DNA of 45,000 nt from Prorocentrum cordatum (GCA_963575745.1 CAUYUJ010003972.1:1-45000), one strand, 5' to 3'. Positions 1-11,145 are shown, counted from the stretch's first letter. The notes: a model not told the origin generated them from the letters alone. Translations and numbers: made by a program.

Positions 1-8
1 TCATCCTC

Positions 9-77
<69 letters not shown>

Positions 78-658
78 CCACCACCATCATCACCATCATC
101 ATCACCCTCATCATCATCATCATTATCAGCAGCATCATCAGCATCATCATCATCATCAGCATCATCATCAGCATCATCATCATCATCATCGTCATCATCA
201 TGATCATCATCATCATCAGCATCATCATCATCCTCCTCCTCCTCATCATCATCCTCATCCTCATCCTCATCCTCATCCTCCTGCGCCTTCTCCTCCTCCT
301 CCTCATTATTATTATCCTCCTCCTCATTATCCTCCTTCTCCTCCTCCTCCTCCTCCTCTCCTTTCCTCTCCTCTCCTCCTCCTTTCTCCTTCCTTCTCCT
401 CTCCTCTCCTCTCATTATTCCCTCCTCCTCTCCTCTCCTCTTCCTCCTCCTCCTCATCCCCCTCCTCCTCAATCATCATCATCATCATCATCATCATCCA
501 TCACCTATCATCCTATCATCATCATCATCTCTTTCACATCATCATCTCTCCACCCAGCATCATCATTCTCTATCTTCATCATAATCTTCATATCTTCATC
601 TCATCTCATCCCCCTCCTCCTCATCCTCCTCTCATCTCATCATAAATGAACTCATTCT

Positions 659-707
<49 letters not shown>

Positions 708-1005
708 CCACCACCATCATCACCATCATCATCACCCTCATCATCATCATCATTATCAGCAGCATCATCAGCATCATCATCATCATCATCAGCATCATCA
801 TCATCATCATCATCGTCATCATCATCATCATCATCATCATCATCAGCATCATCATCCTCCTCCTCCTCCTCCTCATCATCATCCTCATCCTCATCCTCAT
901 CCTCATCCTCCTGCGCCTTCTCCTCCTCCTCCTCATTATTATTATCCTCCTCCTCATTATCCTCCTTCTCCTCCTCCTCCTCCTCCTCCTTCTCCTTCCC
1001 CCATC
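1..1005. repeat. (CAT)n/(CTC)n microsatellite with internal 630-bp duplication
   Basis: Trinucleotide CAT/ATC runs grade into CTC/CCT runs. The interruption pattern of the first ~355 bases recurs 630 bases later: CATTATCAGC occurs at 121 and 751, and CTGCGCCTTC at 281 and 911. A block has therefore been duplicated in tandem, with a CTC-rich spacer (356-630) between the copies. Open frames across it translate to poly-His, poly-Asp, poly-Ile or poly-Met and are not genes. Confidence 0.93.
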
Positions 1006-1867
1006 TGGCATCATAGTGGTCACGCTGGGGGAACCGCAAGGAAGGTCCTGCGGCGGGTTTGCCAGCCGACACCACGGTTTTGCCGTCGGTTGGCGCAGTC
1101 CCCTCCCCCCTCCGCGAAAGGACGCCGACGGCAAGGACGCCCCGCTCTTTGCCCGCACCCCGCACGGTCATGACCCCCTGGCCTGGGGTACTCCTGGCCT
1201 CTTTCCGAAGGAGCATGCTGGTCCCCGCCCTCGCTACCAAACCATGCCAAACTAACTCATGCCCACGCCCGCGGGCCAGCTTGGTACGGTATGGGCGTAA
1301 AACGGGCCACGCGAGATGGAAGTCGAACTGTTTCTCCGATCACAGCCCTCAAATGCGACGGCGGTGTCATTTAATGAATTAGGCCCCTGGTCCCCTGGAC
1401 CCCAGGGTCCGCATGCTTGCAGCGCTGCGTCTACGCTTCAAGTCTTTCGCAACAACATCCACATGTTTAGAAGCTGACGCTGTAAGCTCGTGCGCAAGCC
1501 GCGCGTGCCGTTCGCGCCACGAGGCAAGCGAAAGGAGACCGCGAAGCAGATGCGGAGCCCCAACCCAGAGGGGTGAAGGCCGACGCTGCACTGCGCGGCG
1601 CCGTGCCGGTCAGGCCGCAGCATGCCATCGACGCCAATGTGATGAAGGCCCTGGAGCCGGATGTTGTTCCCATCGTACTTGAGGACCACATCGCAGAAGT
1701 AATTTCGAGCACGCGGAAAAGTGTCGAACGAGTGTCGAAAGAGTGTCGAGAGAGTGTCGAGACAATGTCGGGCGAGCGTTTCCCAGGGCCCGACGCGTGA
1801 AAACCCCAGATGTTCGATGCTTTTTGGGGTGCTCGGAATTCAAGGCCAAAGTGGGTTGGAACATCAT
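1006..1867. other. no gene seen; 11-bp short tandem repeat at 1720-1774
   Basis: This is GC-rich sequence without a credible coding region. The only structure I see is five 11-base units, consensus AGTGTCGAAAG, at 1720-1774. Short open frames here lack recognisable domains. Confidence 0.6.
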
Positions 1868-2020
1868 ACAGGGGGCCACATGCGAACCCTACCCCTGCCC
1901 CCCCCCCGCGATTTCTGAGGGGGGGGTCACCGCGCTCGGGAGCAACTCGAGCGAAGTCCCCACCCTCCCTCTGAGAAAACGTGGGGGGTAGGGGGCAGGG
2001 CTCGCCTGTGGCCCCCCTGT
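1868..2020. mobile_element. 153-bp foldback (MITE-like) element
   Basis: The left end (ACAGGGGGCCACATGCGA...) and the reverse complement of the right end (ACAGGGGGGCCACAGGCGA...) match over about 36 bases with a few mismatches. An inner CGCTCG/CGAGCG hairpin sits between the arms. CAT follows the right arm and CATCAT precedes the left one, so a 3-bp target duplication is possible but weak. There is no coding capacity. Confidence 0.65.
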
Positions 2021-2307
2021 CATAGCTGGAGCCCCAATGCTTGTTGGCCAGCGGCAGCACGGGCGTCTCGCGGCGGTGGAGCGGCGGCGGGGCGCGCCAC
2101 AGGGGCACGGGGCAGGGCACGACGGGCGGAGGGCGCGGAGAGGCACTGAGGCGGCCAGGAGGGGCCCGGGGGGGGCGAGGGAGCCACACGCGGGCCACGA
2201 GAGTCCTCGCGGGCGCGCTGGGGTGCAAATCCAGCGACTGCACGGCGAAAGGGCGCGAGGCAGCCAGGAGGGGCCTGGGGGCGAGGGGGCCACGCGGGGG
2301 CCAGGAC
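2021..2307. other. GC-rich spacer, no gene seen
   Basis: The sequence is GGC/CGG-rich with open frames on both strands caused by base composition. No domain, RNA gene or clear repeat is visible. Confidence 0.5.
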
Positions 2308-2508
2308 TCGGCGGCGAGCGAGGGGGGGAAGGGAGAGCGAGAGGGCCTGCTCAGAAGGCGGCGGGACTTCTCAGAAGCCCTCGCGCCTTCCGAGAAGTGG
2401 TTGTCTGCCTTCGGGGGAGGCTCGGGAGGCTTCTCAGATGGCCGCGGAACTTCCGAGACTTCTGAGAAGGGCCGCCCCTTTTTACTTCCCCCCCTCGCTC
2501 GCCGCCGA
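2308..2508. mobile_element. foldback element with 24-bp perfect terminal inverted repeat
   Basis: Bases 2308-2331 (TCGGCGGCGAGCGAGG...) are exactly complementary to 2485-2508. Inside are several TTCTCAGAAG/CTTCTGAGAA motifs that can pair with one another. A diverged direct copy lies at 11462-11650, sharing the interior (AGAAGGCGG...CTTCTCAGAAGCCCTCGCGCCTTC, given here in part) and the left arm. Non-coding. Confidence 0.75.
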
Positions 2509-2644
2509 ACACTGGGGCCACGAAGGACTTCGCGGGCGGGCCAGAGGGCAAGGCGAGGGGCAGGGCGAGCACGAGGTCGGAGCCGAGCAGGAAGTCCGCA
2601 AGACGAGGGCGAGGGCGATCCATGCCTGGAGTTAGGTCGGGCGT

Positions 2645-3071
2645 GTCCCCCTACAGGGTGATTCTGGGCGAAACAATGAAAACAGTCAACAAACACTCCA
2701 AACATATTCAAACATACTCAGAAAAATGTTAGCAACATGCTCAACTATACACAAAAGCATGAATACTAAAAATCTTATTCGGAATACATTCAAAGATTAC
2801 TACCTGTAACAAAACCTACCCCAACAAACAATATTACACAAGTACTAAGTAATATAAGAATATTTGAAATTCAAATTACCAAAAATACACCTATATACCA
2901 AATGCTCAGAATATTCGCTTAAACAATAAAGAATACTAAACATATTGAAATATTCCGAAAATAAAAACACAGTTAACACATACTCCAACATATTCAAAAG
3001 CACATGAAAATACACAGAAATACTCAAATACTATCTCTGGACTATTTTTGCATACTCCTCCTTAGAGGGAC
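2645..3071. mobile_element. AT-rich 427-bp TIR element (family with 3300-3428)
   Basis: An abruptly AT-rich island in GC-rich DNA. It starts GTCCCCCTACAGGGTG and ends in the complement of GTCCCTCTAAGGAGG. The interior is built from CATATTC/AATACTC-like motifs. Start, end and composition match the shorter element at 3300-3428, so this is a non-autonomous TIR family. No transposase frame is present. Confidence 0.75.
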
Positions 3072-3299
3072 GTGGTCGACTTAAGCCCGGAGCCAAAACG
3101 CACGGTGAGGAATGGCCGCCTCGGCCTCCCCGCGGCGAGGGGTCCGAGGGCGTCGAGCAGCCGCGGCGCGCCGGCGACCGAGAGGGCGTCAAGTGCCGCG
3201 GGCAGCCGCCAGCCGGGACTTACAGCGAGGCGCGTGGAAGCACGGCGAGGCACGCCAGACGATCGGCAAGTCAAGGGCCCCTAACCTGAAGTTGGGCAC
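3072..3299. other. GC-rich spacer between two AT-rich elements
   Basis: About 230 bases of CG-rich sequence lie between the paired AT-rich elements. The open frames on both strands are compositional. Confidence 0.5.
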
Positions 3300-3428
3300 G
3301 TCCCCCTACAGGGGGATTCGACGAAAAATTAAAAAATACTCCACAAATACTCCAAACTGGTCCCAACATATAGATAGTCCCCAGACTATTGTTTAAACTA
3401 TTTTTGAACATTCCCCCTGTAAAGGGAC
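3300..3428. mobile_element. AT-rich 129-bp TIR element
   Basis: It begins GTCCCCCTACAGGGGG and ends with the complement of GTCCCTTTACAGGGGG (14 of 16 identical). The AT-rich interior has AATACTC motifs shared with the larger element at 2645-3071. The size and TIRs are typical of a MITE; the superfamily is not identifiable. Confidence 0.78.
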
Positions 3429-3610
3429 AGGCCAGACTTAACCCTAACCCTTCGGCAGCGGACCGCAGTGCAGAGGCTTAGACATTACCGATAGGAGGTC
3501 TTTTCAAAAGCTGCGTCATCAAACCAGGCCATCCAGATTGCGTGTCCCTGAAGCAAGTGAGCCTACGCCTTCGTTGTGTCATTGGGGTCAAGGGTTTTGT
3601 TCTTCCCGAT

Positions 3611-3811
3611 TACTATAGAGGGCCCCCCAGAAGGGGGTCCGAGCAGATGGGGTCGCAGGATCGCGCCGCACCGTCAGTGCATCGGCGACGCATCGCCGCC
3701 GCCGGCGTGGAGAAATCGGGCTCCCCACCGAGCCGCATCGGCGATGCGTCGGCGATGCGGCGCGATCCTCCGACCCCACCTGCTCGGAGCCCATCTGGGA
3801 GGCTCATACAC
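3611..3811. mobile_element. foldback element built on GCATCGGCGATGC motifs
   Basis: The arms 3635-3670 and 3756-3792 are complementary at about 34 of 36 positions and pair more loosely out to 3611 and 3811. The loop region repeats GCATCGGCGATGCG. The right arm (TGCGGCGCGATCC...CTGCTCGGA) recurs at about 11727-11765 and 33217-33257, so this is a dispersed family. Confidence 0.75.
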
Positions 3812-4618
3812 CCCCAGGCCGAAAGTTTGTTCCTCTTGTATGGGAACGCATGGATCCATGTGGATCCAATTACGTGTGTGCAAGAGTCACGTGGATCCAA
3901 TTTCCGCGTCTTCTGGATCAATTTTTTGGGCGTGGAAGCTTCGTGGATCCAATTCTTTTGCTCAGGGGCCTTAGGGGAAATGGATCCACGGAGCCGTGGA
4001 CCTGCAGCCCAAGCTATGATTCTACGGGGGAGGGGTTTCCCTACCGAGAGACAGAACACACGGGGACGAGTCGGGAAACACAAACCAGGGGCGGGCGAAG
4101 AGGAAGATGAGGGAGGACGGACGGCGGGCCTGGCCACCTCTCCGAACCCCTCCCGTAACATGTCGTTGCTCGAGCGCCACAGCTGCCCCGGCCAACTCCC
4201 GCAGCCTCCATCACATGTGGGTGCTAGAGCGCCACAGCGGGCCTGGCCAACTCCCGCAGCCTCCCATACCATATGCCGCACCCCACCTCGACGCGAGCGC
4301 GATGCGATCGCTGCGTCCGCATCCGCTAAAAAGTCAACGACACCTCGCATTTGTCATGTGGGCCTCAAGAGGCAAATCCTTCGGCCTGCTCAAGCAAGCG
4401 CCGTGGAAGCACCGCCGAGGCACCGCCGAGGCACCGCCGAGGCACCGCCGAGAGAGCCCGCGGAGCGCCGGGGCCGCCCGGCGGCGCGGGGTCCTCTGCG
4501 CCATGGGCTCCGGCGGAGCCGCGGCGGCGCCTCCGGGGCTCGGGTCGGGTCGGCCCACAAGGGGGTCCAGGGACAAGGGGGTAATGTGCACGGTTTCCCC
4601 CGGGGCCGTAGGCGACCC
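3812..4618. repeat. GTGGATCCAATT cluster and short tandem repeats; no gene
   Basis: GTGGATCCAATT occurs at about 3870, 3891 and 3943, with a degenerate copy near 3913. A 63-bp unit containing GAGCGCCACAGC and CCAACTCCCGCAGCCTCC is present twice between 4166 and 4270. Four 11-bp units of GCACCGCCGAG lie at 4408-4451. A 27-base segment at 4363-4389 (CCTCAAGAGGCAAATCC...) recurs at 7697-7723. The long frames that cross here are compositional. Confidence 0.6.
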
Positions 4619-4732
4619 GAGGAGGAGGAGGAGGAGGAGGAGGAGGAGGAGGAGGAGGAGGAGGAGGACGGGGAGGGGGAGGAGGGGATGGAGGAGGAGG
4701 CGGAGCAGGAGGAGGAGGAGGAGGAGGAGGAC
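4619..4732. repeat. (GGA)n microsatellite
   Basis: Almost pure purine GGA triplets with a few GAC, GCG and GAT interruptions. It encodes poly-Glu, poly-Gly or poly-Arg in spurious frames. Confidence 0.95.
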
Positions 4733-7276
4733 GGGTCGCCTAAGCCGTTCGGAGAAACCCTCCAGGGTAATGCAGTAGATCTGGTGCAAGAAATCTGTGG
4801 GGCTGCAATACATATGGGGCGTGCAATCCATTCTGGGGCGCAAATGTACTTTTGCTGGACCTTCGCGTGCAGTACATTGCTTGCGATACAATGCAACGCA
4901 GTTCTCCGGCCCAATACATTTGCAACACGATTGCCCCAAATCTATTGCACCACCCCCTTTCAGCTGGACCCCTTGTTGGGTCACCCCGAAGAAGAGGGCG
5001 CTGTCGTCGCCGTTTCCGTTTTCTTCCGGCAATCCGGACAACGCTCGTCGCCACGGCTGGCCGCGGCTGGGAAAACGGCGCTGGAACAACCAGGGGAGGG
5101 ATGTTGTGAGCAGGCTTGAGCGGAGTCTGCTTGGAGACAAAATAGAGGACAGAAGAACCACCCTCCTCATAAGCACCCCGGCAAGCGTAGGCCTTCTGTA
5201 AGCGCAGCGCACCTCGAGAAGGAATGGAACAGGGCAGGGCTGCTTCGCAAAAGCCCAAGGCTGTTCAGAAAATGCCAATGATGGGGGTCGGGACTGTGTT
5301 TCCGAACCTTGAAAGAAGCAGGTGGGGCTGTTTTTGCTCCTTTTCCGAGGTGACGCTTTTGCCCAAGGAGGGGGGGGGGGCCGGGCGGCGGGAGGGTCAC
5401 GGCCATGCCATGCCTTGGAGCACATCGGCATACCTGCGGGGGGTCCGCCCCCCCAGCATGTAGGGGGGGGGGGGTCCAGGCACCTCTGCCAGTACGATCG
5501 TTAGCATTTCGGGGGGGGGGGGGGGAATCTGGCCCGGCTACTGAGCTGACCGCGGCGGCTGCTGAGGGGATAGGGCTCAGAAGCGGATGCGAGGGTGGTT
5601 CTGTCTGGCCAAGCCTGCCTCATCCAAGCGGGTGGTTGCAGGTGCCCTACGCGGTCTAGGAGGTTGACGGTCCGGGCGCTCCGCCCACTCCGCGGAGTTA
5701 TCACCCCCCCCTTAGAAACCGTGTATAGCGCACGTGCAGCCTACTTATAAGCTGGGTCAGGCCAGCTACAACAACCCTTCGCATCCACTTCACACCCCCC
5801 ATATCCCCTCAGCGCAACCGCCGCGGTCATCTCAGTAATGAGCGTTACCCGGGGGAGAAAAATAAACGCTCCCAGGAGGGGTCGGGGACGGGCTGACGTG
5901 GGTCAGCGCGCGGAACCCGTGCAGCCAGGGCCACCTCGCGAGTCCGGGCGGGCCACGGAGCAGAGCTCCCCACCCCAAGGCCCTGGGTCAGCCGAGGGCG
6001 CAGGGCGTGTCGGCGGCACGTGAGGGGGCCTGGCGCGAGGGGACTACGGCAGGGTCCGTGCGGCGTCGGCGCGCGCAAAGGTATTTGACACCGTGTCGAT
6101 CTTCCAGCCTCCAATCGATCGGCGCCCCGGTCGTTCAAGGTTGGATCCCGTCGGGTCCAGAGGCGCCCCTCGGTGGCTCCGCGTCACAGAATCCGACCTT
6201 GAACGCCTTCGCCGGCATCGCCGGGGTGCCAACGCCGCATGAACCTGCGCTGCACTCCGAGGAGGCAGGGGATGTTTCGAAGCCCTCCTGGCTGACGAGA
6301 AGCCTGCTCCGCAGCCTGCGATCAACTCTGGGGAGGCCTCCTGCCGTCTTGGATGACCCACGCGCCTCGCGCTGGGAAGGGCGTGGGACTCGGGCGCGGG
6401 CGCCCACACTTTTGTAACGAATCGAAGAAAAAAACGATGGTCAACGTTAGCAAGTTTGGGACCCCAGAGGCATTACCCCAGGCTCTGAGATCCGCAAATG
6501 TCGCCCCAGGGCGCCCACCGAACCAGGTCGGGAGATCCGCGGTCCGCGGAGAGTGAAAACAGGACGACAGGGGTGTGGGCGGGGAGATGTGCCTGTGCAG
6601 CGACATTCCAGCCTGGCAGGTGCCCTCCTCAGCGCCCTCCTCCTGCCTTCACCTCGCCTTCCCCTCACAGCCACATCGGAACAGGGAACCGCCAGCTGCA
6701 CCGCCCAAGCTGTCCTTGAGGAAGGGGGAAGGAGGAAATGAAGGGGCCCTGGGACACACAAATAAATACACACAAATAACAGGATTCCCCATATCTTCCT
6801 ATATTTTCTGGGTGTTTGACTTCCCCCCCACTTCCCATATTTTCCCGTATGTTCTGGGGGATCGACGATTAATTGTGTCTGCGTGTTTTTCCCCCCTGAG
6901 GAAAAGAGGGGCAGGGGATGGGCAGGAGGGAGAAACACACGAGCGAACGACTCTGCCGTCGCCGGGAAGGGCGGGCGAGCCTGCAAGGGAGGCAGGCGCT
7001 CCTTAGGACGCTGGCCCTCTTGGAGGAACAGGAAGGGGCACGAACACACATACGATTCAGGAGCGAGCCGAGCTACGTCCAGCGCTAATCTCCTGTGGGG
7101 TGGGTGAGAAGGGGGTGCCCAACCCATCTGGGACCAAGGCTGCTGCCGCCTTCACTCGGCGAGCAAACAATGGCATAATCATAAGAACGCGGATATCCCC
7201 AGGACGGAAGCTTTTCCCCTTGGGCCTGGGGCGAAGGTTGGAAGTCTTGAGCAGACGCGTATGAGATCTCCGCCGT
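4733..7276. other. gene-poor region with homopolymer G runs
   Basis: I see no supported gene. Degenerate TGCAATACAT motifs recur between 4765 and 4925. A module at 5211-5250 (GAGAAGGAATGGAACAGGG and flanks) is shared with 13802, 34737 and 42514. G/C homopolymers of 10-15 bases lie at about 5370-5525. A 45-bp near-repeat around CCATATTTTCC/TTCTGGG lies at 6788-6860 in a locally AT-rich patch. Open frames up to ~230 codons exist but have no domain and overlap on both strands. Confidence 0.5.
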
Positions 7277-7470
7277 CGGATCCAATTAAGGTCGCGCGGA
7301 TCCAATTTTGGTTTTGCTTCGTGTATCGGTGGATCCGACTCCTGTCTGCGCGGTTCCGATTTCGGATTTTCCCGGATCCGCGTCTCACCTTATGTTGCAC
7401 GGTGGATCCGATTTCTACCCCAACTAAATGAAAACCGGAGACCGGCAGACATCGGATCCGCGGACCCCGG
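7277..7470. repeat. second cluster of GGATCCAATT/GGATCCGA motifs
   Basis: CGGATCCAATT occurs twice near 7277 and 7297, followed by GGTGGATCCGA near 7328 and 7400 and further GGATCCG sites. The motif and spacing recall the 3870-3955 cluster, suggesting a related degenerate tandem unit. Confidence 0.5.
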
Positions 7471-7696
7471 AAACCGCCCGTGTTCAGATTCTGCGGGGGA
7501 GGGGGGTCCGGTAATCAACTTTCCACGATGGGCCCTGCGTCGTCTCGCGCACTCCCATCAACTCCCCGCGCGAGCGGGCCCAATTCAACATGAATACATA
7601 CATCCCTCTCCCCCCGGTTGCTGCAAGCAGCTCGTCCGGTCGCCGTCCGTTCGGCGGCGCCGACGTTGCCTCGCGAACTCCTCATGGCCAGTTTCA

Positions 7697-7890
7697 CCTC
7701 AAGAGGAAAATCTTTCGTCCTGCGTAAGAGGTCTGCGCGGATTCATCAGATCGACGCTGGACCACTCTCCTTGGCGCGCGGAGCGCGCCAGAGGCGGCGC
7801 CAGAGGCGCCAGCATGGGGCCCCAGCGTCGATCCGAGGAATCCGCGCGGACCTCCGAGTTTTTATGTTTCTATCCTTGTTTGTTCCCCGA
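7697..7890. mobile_element. palindromic element, family P copy 1
   Basis: The 31-base arms 7730-7760 and 7822-7852 are complementary with three mismatches. Each carries TCCGCGCGGATT and GATCGACGCTGG. The core contains TGGCGCGCGGAGCGCGCCA, itself palindromic, and GGCGGCGCC/GGCGCC blocks. The right flank continues TTTTTATGTTTC, as in other members. Members: 7697, 13888, 33880, 35049, 37150, 38228, 42543. Confidence 0.75.
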
Positions 7891-7993
7891 TTCATTCACC
7901 TGCTGTCTTCTGGACAGCGCCTGAAGAGCACGAAGCGGAGCCCCTCGGACCTAAAGCTTCACAAGCTCGCAGTGATCAGGAGCGGCGCAAACT

Positions 7994-8215
7994 CCTGCCG
8001 CCTCCTCCTCCCCCTCCTCCTTCTCCTCCTCCTCCTCCTTCCCCTCCTCCTCGTCCTCCTCCTCCTCCGCGCACGTACCCCGAAGCGCGCCACCCTGTCG
8101 CCTCCTTCTCCTCTTCCTCCTCCTCCTCCTCCTCCTCCTCCTCCTCCTCCTCCTCTTCCCTTTCCTGCTCCTCCTGCTCCCCCCTGTACCTTGCACACTC
8201 CTCCTTGTGCTGCTC
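7994..8215. repeat. (CCT)n microsatellite
   Basis: CTC/CCT triplets with occasional TTC, CGT and CGC interruptions. The poly-Leu, poly-Pro and poly-Arg frames are artefacts. Confidence 0.93.
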
Positions 8216-9228
8216 CTGCTAACTCATCGTACCCCTTAATTTCCTTCTCCTGCACTTCCTCGCTAGCGACCTCCCTGGCCCGACGAATTGATCTGCCCCC
8301 CCGGACTTACAATGGCCGTCTGGCCGGCTAGCCCGGCTCTCGCGTTCTGCAGGGTATCACATTGAACCAGTGACGTGGGGGGCACAATGCTACTACCAGC
8401 GATGCCAAACAACAACCATGCCGTCCCGCATAAAGAAGCGTATGTGTATGATTTTCCCGTTACCCTACATGCACGTGTGTTGAATTACCGTTCCTCATAG
8501 CATGTGATATCGGGTCTCTCGGAATCATGTTGTATTGAACCCCGTGCGCCTGCGACGACATATGTAACACTTCAAAATGTGTGCGGCTGCTGGGCGATAC
8601 TCACATTGACGTAGTCTTCCTGTTTTCCTTGCCTCGGACGTCCCCACCCGCTGTCACGCTGGGCCGCAGCACTGCCCATCGAATGGAAAGTGGAGCGAGG
8701 GACTCGGCCACACAGCGTGCAAAGGTGGCCCCAACGCCTCCGCTGCCTGTAGCAAGGCCCCCTTCCTTCAAGATCGGGCCCTGGACCTGTCCAAAGAATT
8801 CCGAAGAGGTTTCCCCGCCGTGGCGGCGGGCAGCCTCCGGAAGGCCTCCTATAGTCCCGATCTCGGCAAGAGGGAGAAGACTCCTCATGGAAACTTGTCC
8901 TGGACCCCGGAGCCTCCTGCGGGGCCGGCCCACGTTAGACCAAGAACGAATGTTCGACCAACTGTGGGGCCCAGGGGAACCCGGGCCCGGGAACTTGAAG
9001 CCAGAAAGCATGTCCAGGGCACCTGTTCTCCAGGAGTCATCATGTTGGATCCTCCCCGCTCTTTGTGTCCAACCCTCCTGCGTCGGATTTTCGTTTTCAA
9101 CAGAGCACAGTGGTCTCGTTTCCTCCTCCCGCCTCCCTCCTCCGCCCCCCCCTCCCCCTCGCACATGCCTGCTACCCTGCCTCCTACCTGCCGCCTGCCC
9201 TGCATCTGACCTACCTGCCGCCCTCAAT
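8216..9228. other. no gene seen
   Basis: Mixed-composition sequence. A 317-codon frame begins at 8581, but its translation has no recognisable domain and runs into the tandem array that follows, so I do not call it a gene. The CTC-rich patch at 9125-9200 is simple sequence. Confidence 0.45.
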
Positions 9229-10050
9229 CCTCGCCATCCTTGGGGCGCTACGAACCGCGACGCTGCGGCCACTTTCGCGAGTCGCTGGGGGGCACAGCGG
9301 AGTGGCACCCCGCAACTGATCCAGAAGAGACCTCGCCATCCCTGGGGGGGCTGCAAACGTGGAAGCTGTCGCCAATTTCGATTGCTGCTGGGGGTCCAGC
9401 GGAATGACGTCCCGCTGCAGCTTCAAACTAAAAACTACACTCCCTGTGGGGACTGCGAACTACAAAAGTCTCGCAATTGTCGAAGGTTGCTTGGGGATCC
9501 AGCGGGGTGGCGGCCCGCCGCAGATTATCACTAAACCTCGCCATACTCGAAAGGGCTGCGGACTGCGAAAGGGTCACTGTTTTTCAAGGCGCCGGGGGGG
9601 TCCAGCGCGAAGGCTGCGGTCCAACGGGATAATGCCTTACCGCTGACTCGAATGAGGTCTCGCCATCCCAAATGGGCTGCGAACTGCGAAACTGTCGTCA
9701 CTGTCGATCGCTGATGGAGTGCAGCGGGGTGGCGCCCCATCGCAGACTCTGATTAGACGTTGCCGTCACTGGGGGGCTGCGGAGATTTCAACGGTCGCCA
9801 CGTCCGAGGGCTGCTGGGGTGCCCAGCGGGATGACGCCTCACCGCAGAAGACCTCGCCACCCCTCGGGTGCTGTGAACTGCGAGACTGACACTACTTTCG
9901 AAGGTTGCTGTGGGTCCAGCGGCAGGACCGCTTGCCGTAGACCCAACCTAGACCTCGCAATCCGAAGGGGGGATGCGAACTGCGAAACTGTCACCAGGTT
10001 CGAGGTTTGCGGGGGGTCCAGTGGAATGGCGTCCTTCCGCACACTCAGAT
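9229..10050. repeat. tandem array, ~100-bp unit, about 8 diverged copies
   Basis: Each unit carries TCGCCATCC, then GGGGGCTGCGAACTGCGAAACTGTC, then GGTTGCTGGGGGTCCAGCGG-like sequence and GCAGA (quoted in parts). TCGCCATCC-like starts fall at 9231, 9333, 9539, 9660, 9760, 9854 and 9955, giving spacings of about 94-121 (the unit near 9440 is degenerate). Coding is not maintained across units, so this is a minisatellite. Confidence 0.85.
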
Positions 10051-11145
10051 TAGTCTTGATGCTCGTTCCCGCGGGCCGCCCGAAGACTTGGCGGCGGGGC
10101 CGTGGTTACATTGTCCCACGGGCAGCCCGAAGACCTGGCGGTGCGCCTGCGGGCGTCAGCTCCCGCGCTGGGAGGTGCAGGAAGGACGCGGAGAACCTGG
10201 CGGCCCAGCTCGGCCCCGCTCGCTCCTTACACTGTCTGTGCACAACTGGTCCCTTGGAGCGCCAGGGCGACATGGCGCAGGCCGCGCTGCTTGTCCGGCG
10301 CGCCACTGGAAAACGGCTCCTCATGCTGCCTATCCCGTTGTCGTTTTCTTCCTCCTCCCACAGTCTCACTGCTGCTGCCTCGTTAACTGTTCGGCCCCTC
10401 TTCCGTCCTTTTCCGTTCCCCCCGTTCCCGCCGCCGTTCACTCTTCGAGGCTGGGGCCTCATCCCTCGTCTGTCTAGCGCTGTCCTGCGAGGCGTGCAAC
10501 AGGCGCGCTTCCCATATAGCTTGCGCAACCCATGGCAGGGCCTTGATGGTCATGAGTCATCCGATTCTGGACCAGCTACTTTTGCAACCTGATGCAGATG
10601 GGTTGGGTACACGGGCAGCCCCGGCTTCAACATCGTACGCCTTGGAGAAAGAGAATGGTAGGGCCAGTCGGTCACGGGATGTCTCGTCGGTTGGCGCAGC
10701 CTCTGCTCGAAGGCCGTACACGGCAACTGCAGGAACATGCCATGTACTACGAGCGGCTCGGGCAGACTCTTCGTCAGCGGCCTCGCCCCAAAGACCGACG
10801 ATCGTCAAACCTCCTCCGCCCACCCCACCGACCAGGGGTTGCGAAAGGTGCCCCTGGCCCGAATTCTCCCCAGCTTCTCGCTCCACTTTGGAGCCCCATG
10901 GTCTCCCCTGGGCCTCGCGAGGGGTGCTCTGGAGGCTGCGGGGGCCTCCTTGGAAATCCTGGGGGCACCCTTCGAGTAAGTCCTGGGGGCATCCTGGGGC
11001 CCCATACATGCTTGTTCGTCGAACAGGTGTAAAGTATGTCCGTAACTATAACCGACGTCCTGGGACCCCAGGAAGCGGTGGATTTGGACATATCTGGACC
11101 CCAGGGGGGCCCGAAGATATCCATACAGTGGAGGCCCGGCCACAA
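10051..11145. other. no gene seen; short internal duplications
   Basis: CCCGAAGACTTGGCGG and CCCGAAGACCTGGCGG recur 46 bases apart near 10080-10140. GGGGGCATCCTGG-like units recur near 10960-11000. Open frames of up to 397 codons are compositional and change partner across repeats. Confidence 0.45.

Noticed and set aside
3429-3455. CCCTAACCC as telomeric repeat
   Set aside because: Only one and a half units; no array.
3542-5119. 525-codon plus-strand open frame
   Set aside because: It runs through foldback repeats and a GGA tract, has no domain, and is open on the other strand as well; compositional.
8581-9534. 317-codon plus-strand frame as a gene
   Set aside because: Its second half is the ~100-bp tandem array and the first half has no recognisable domain or biased codon pattern.
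9229-10050. CRISPR-like array
   Set aside because: Units are ~100 bp, diverged and lack short identical repeats with unique spacers.
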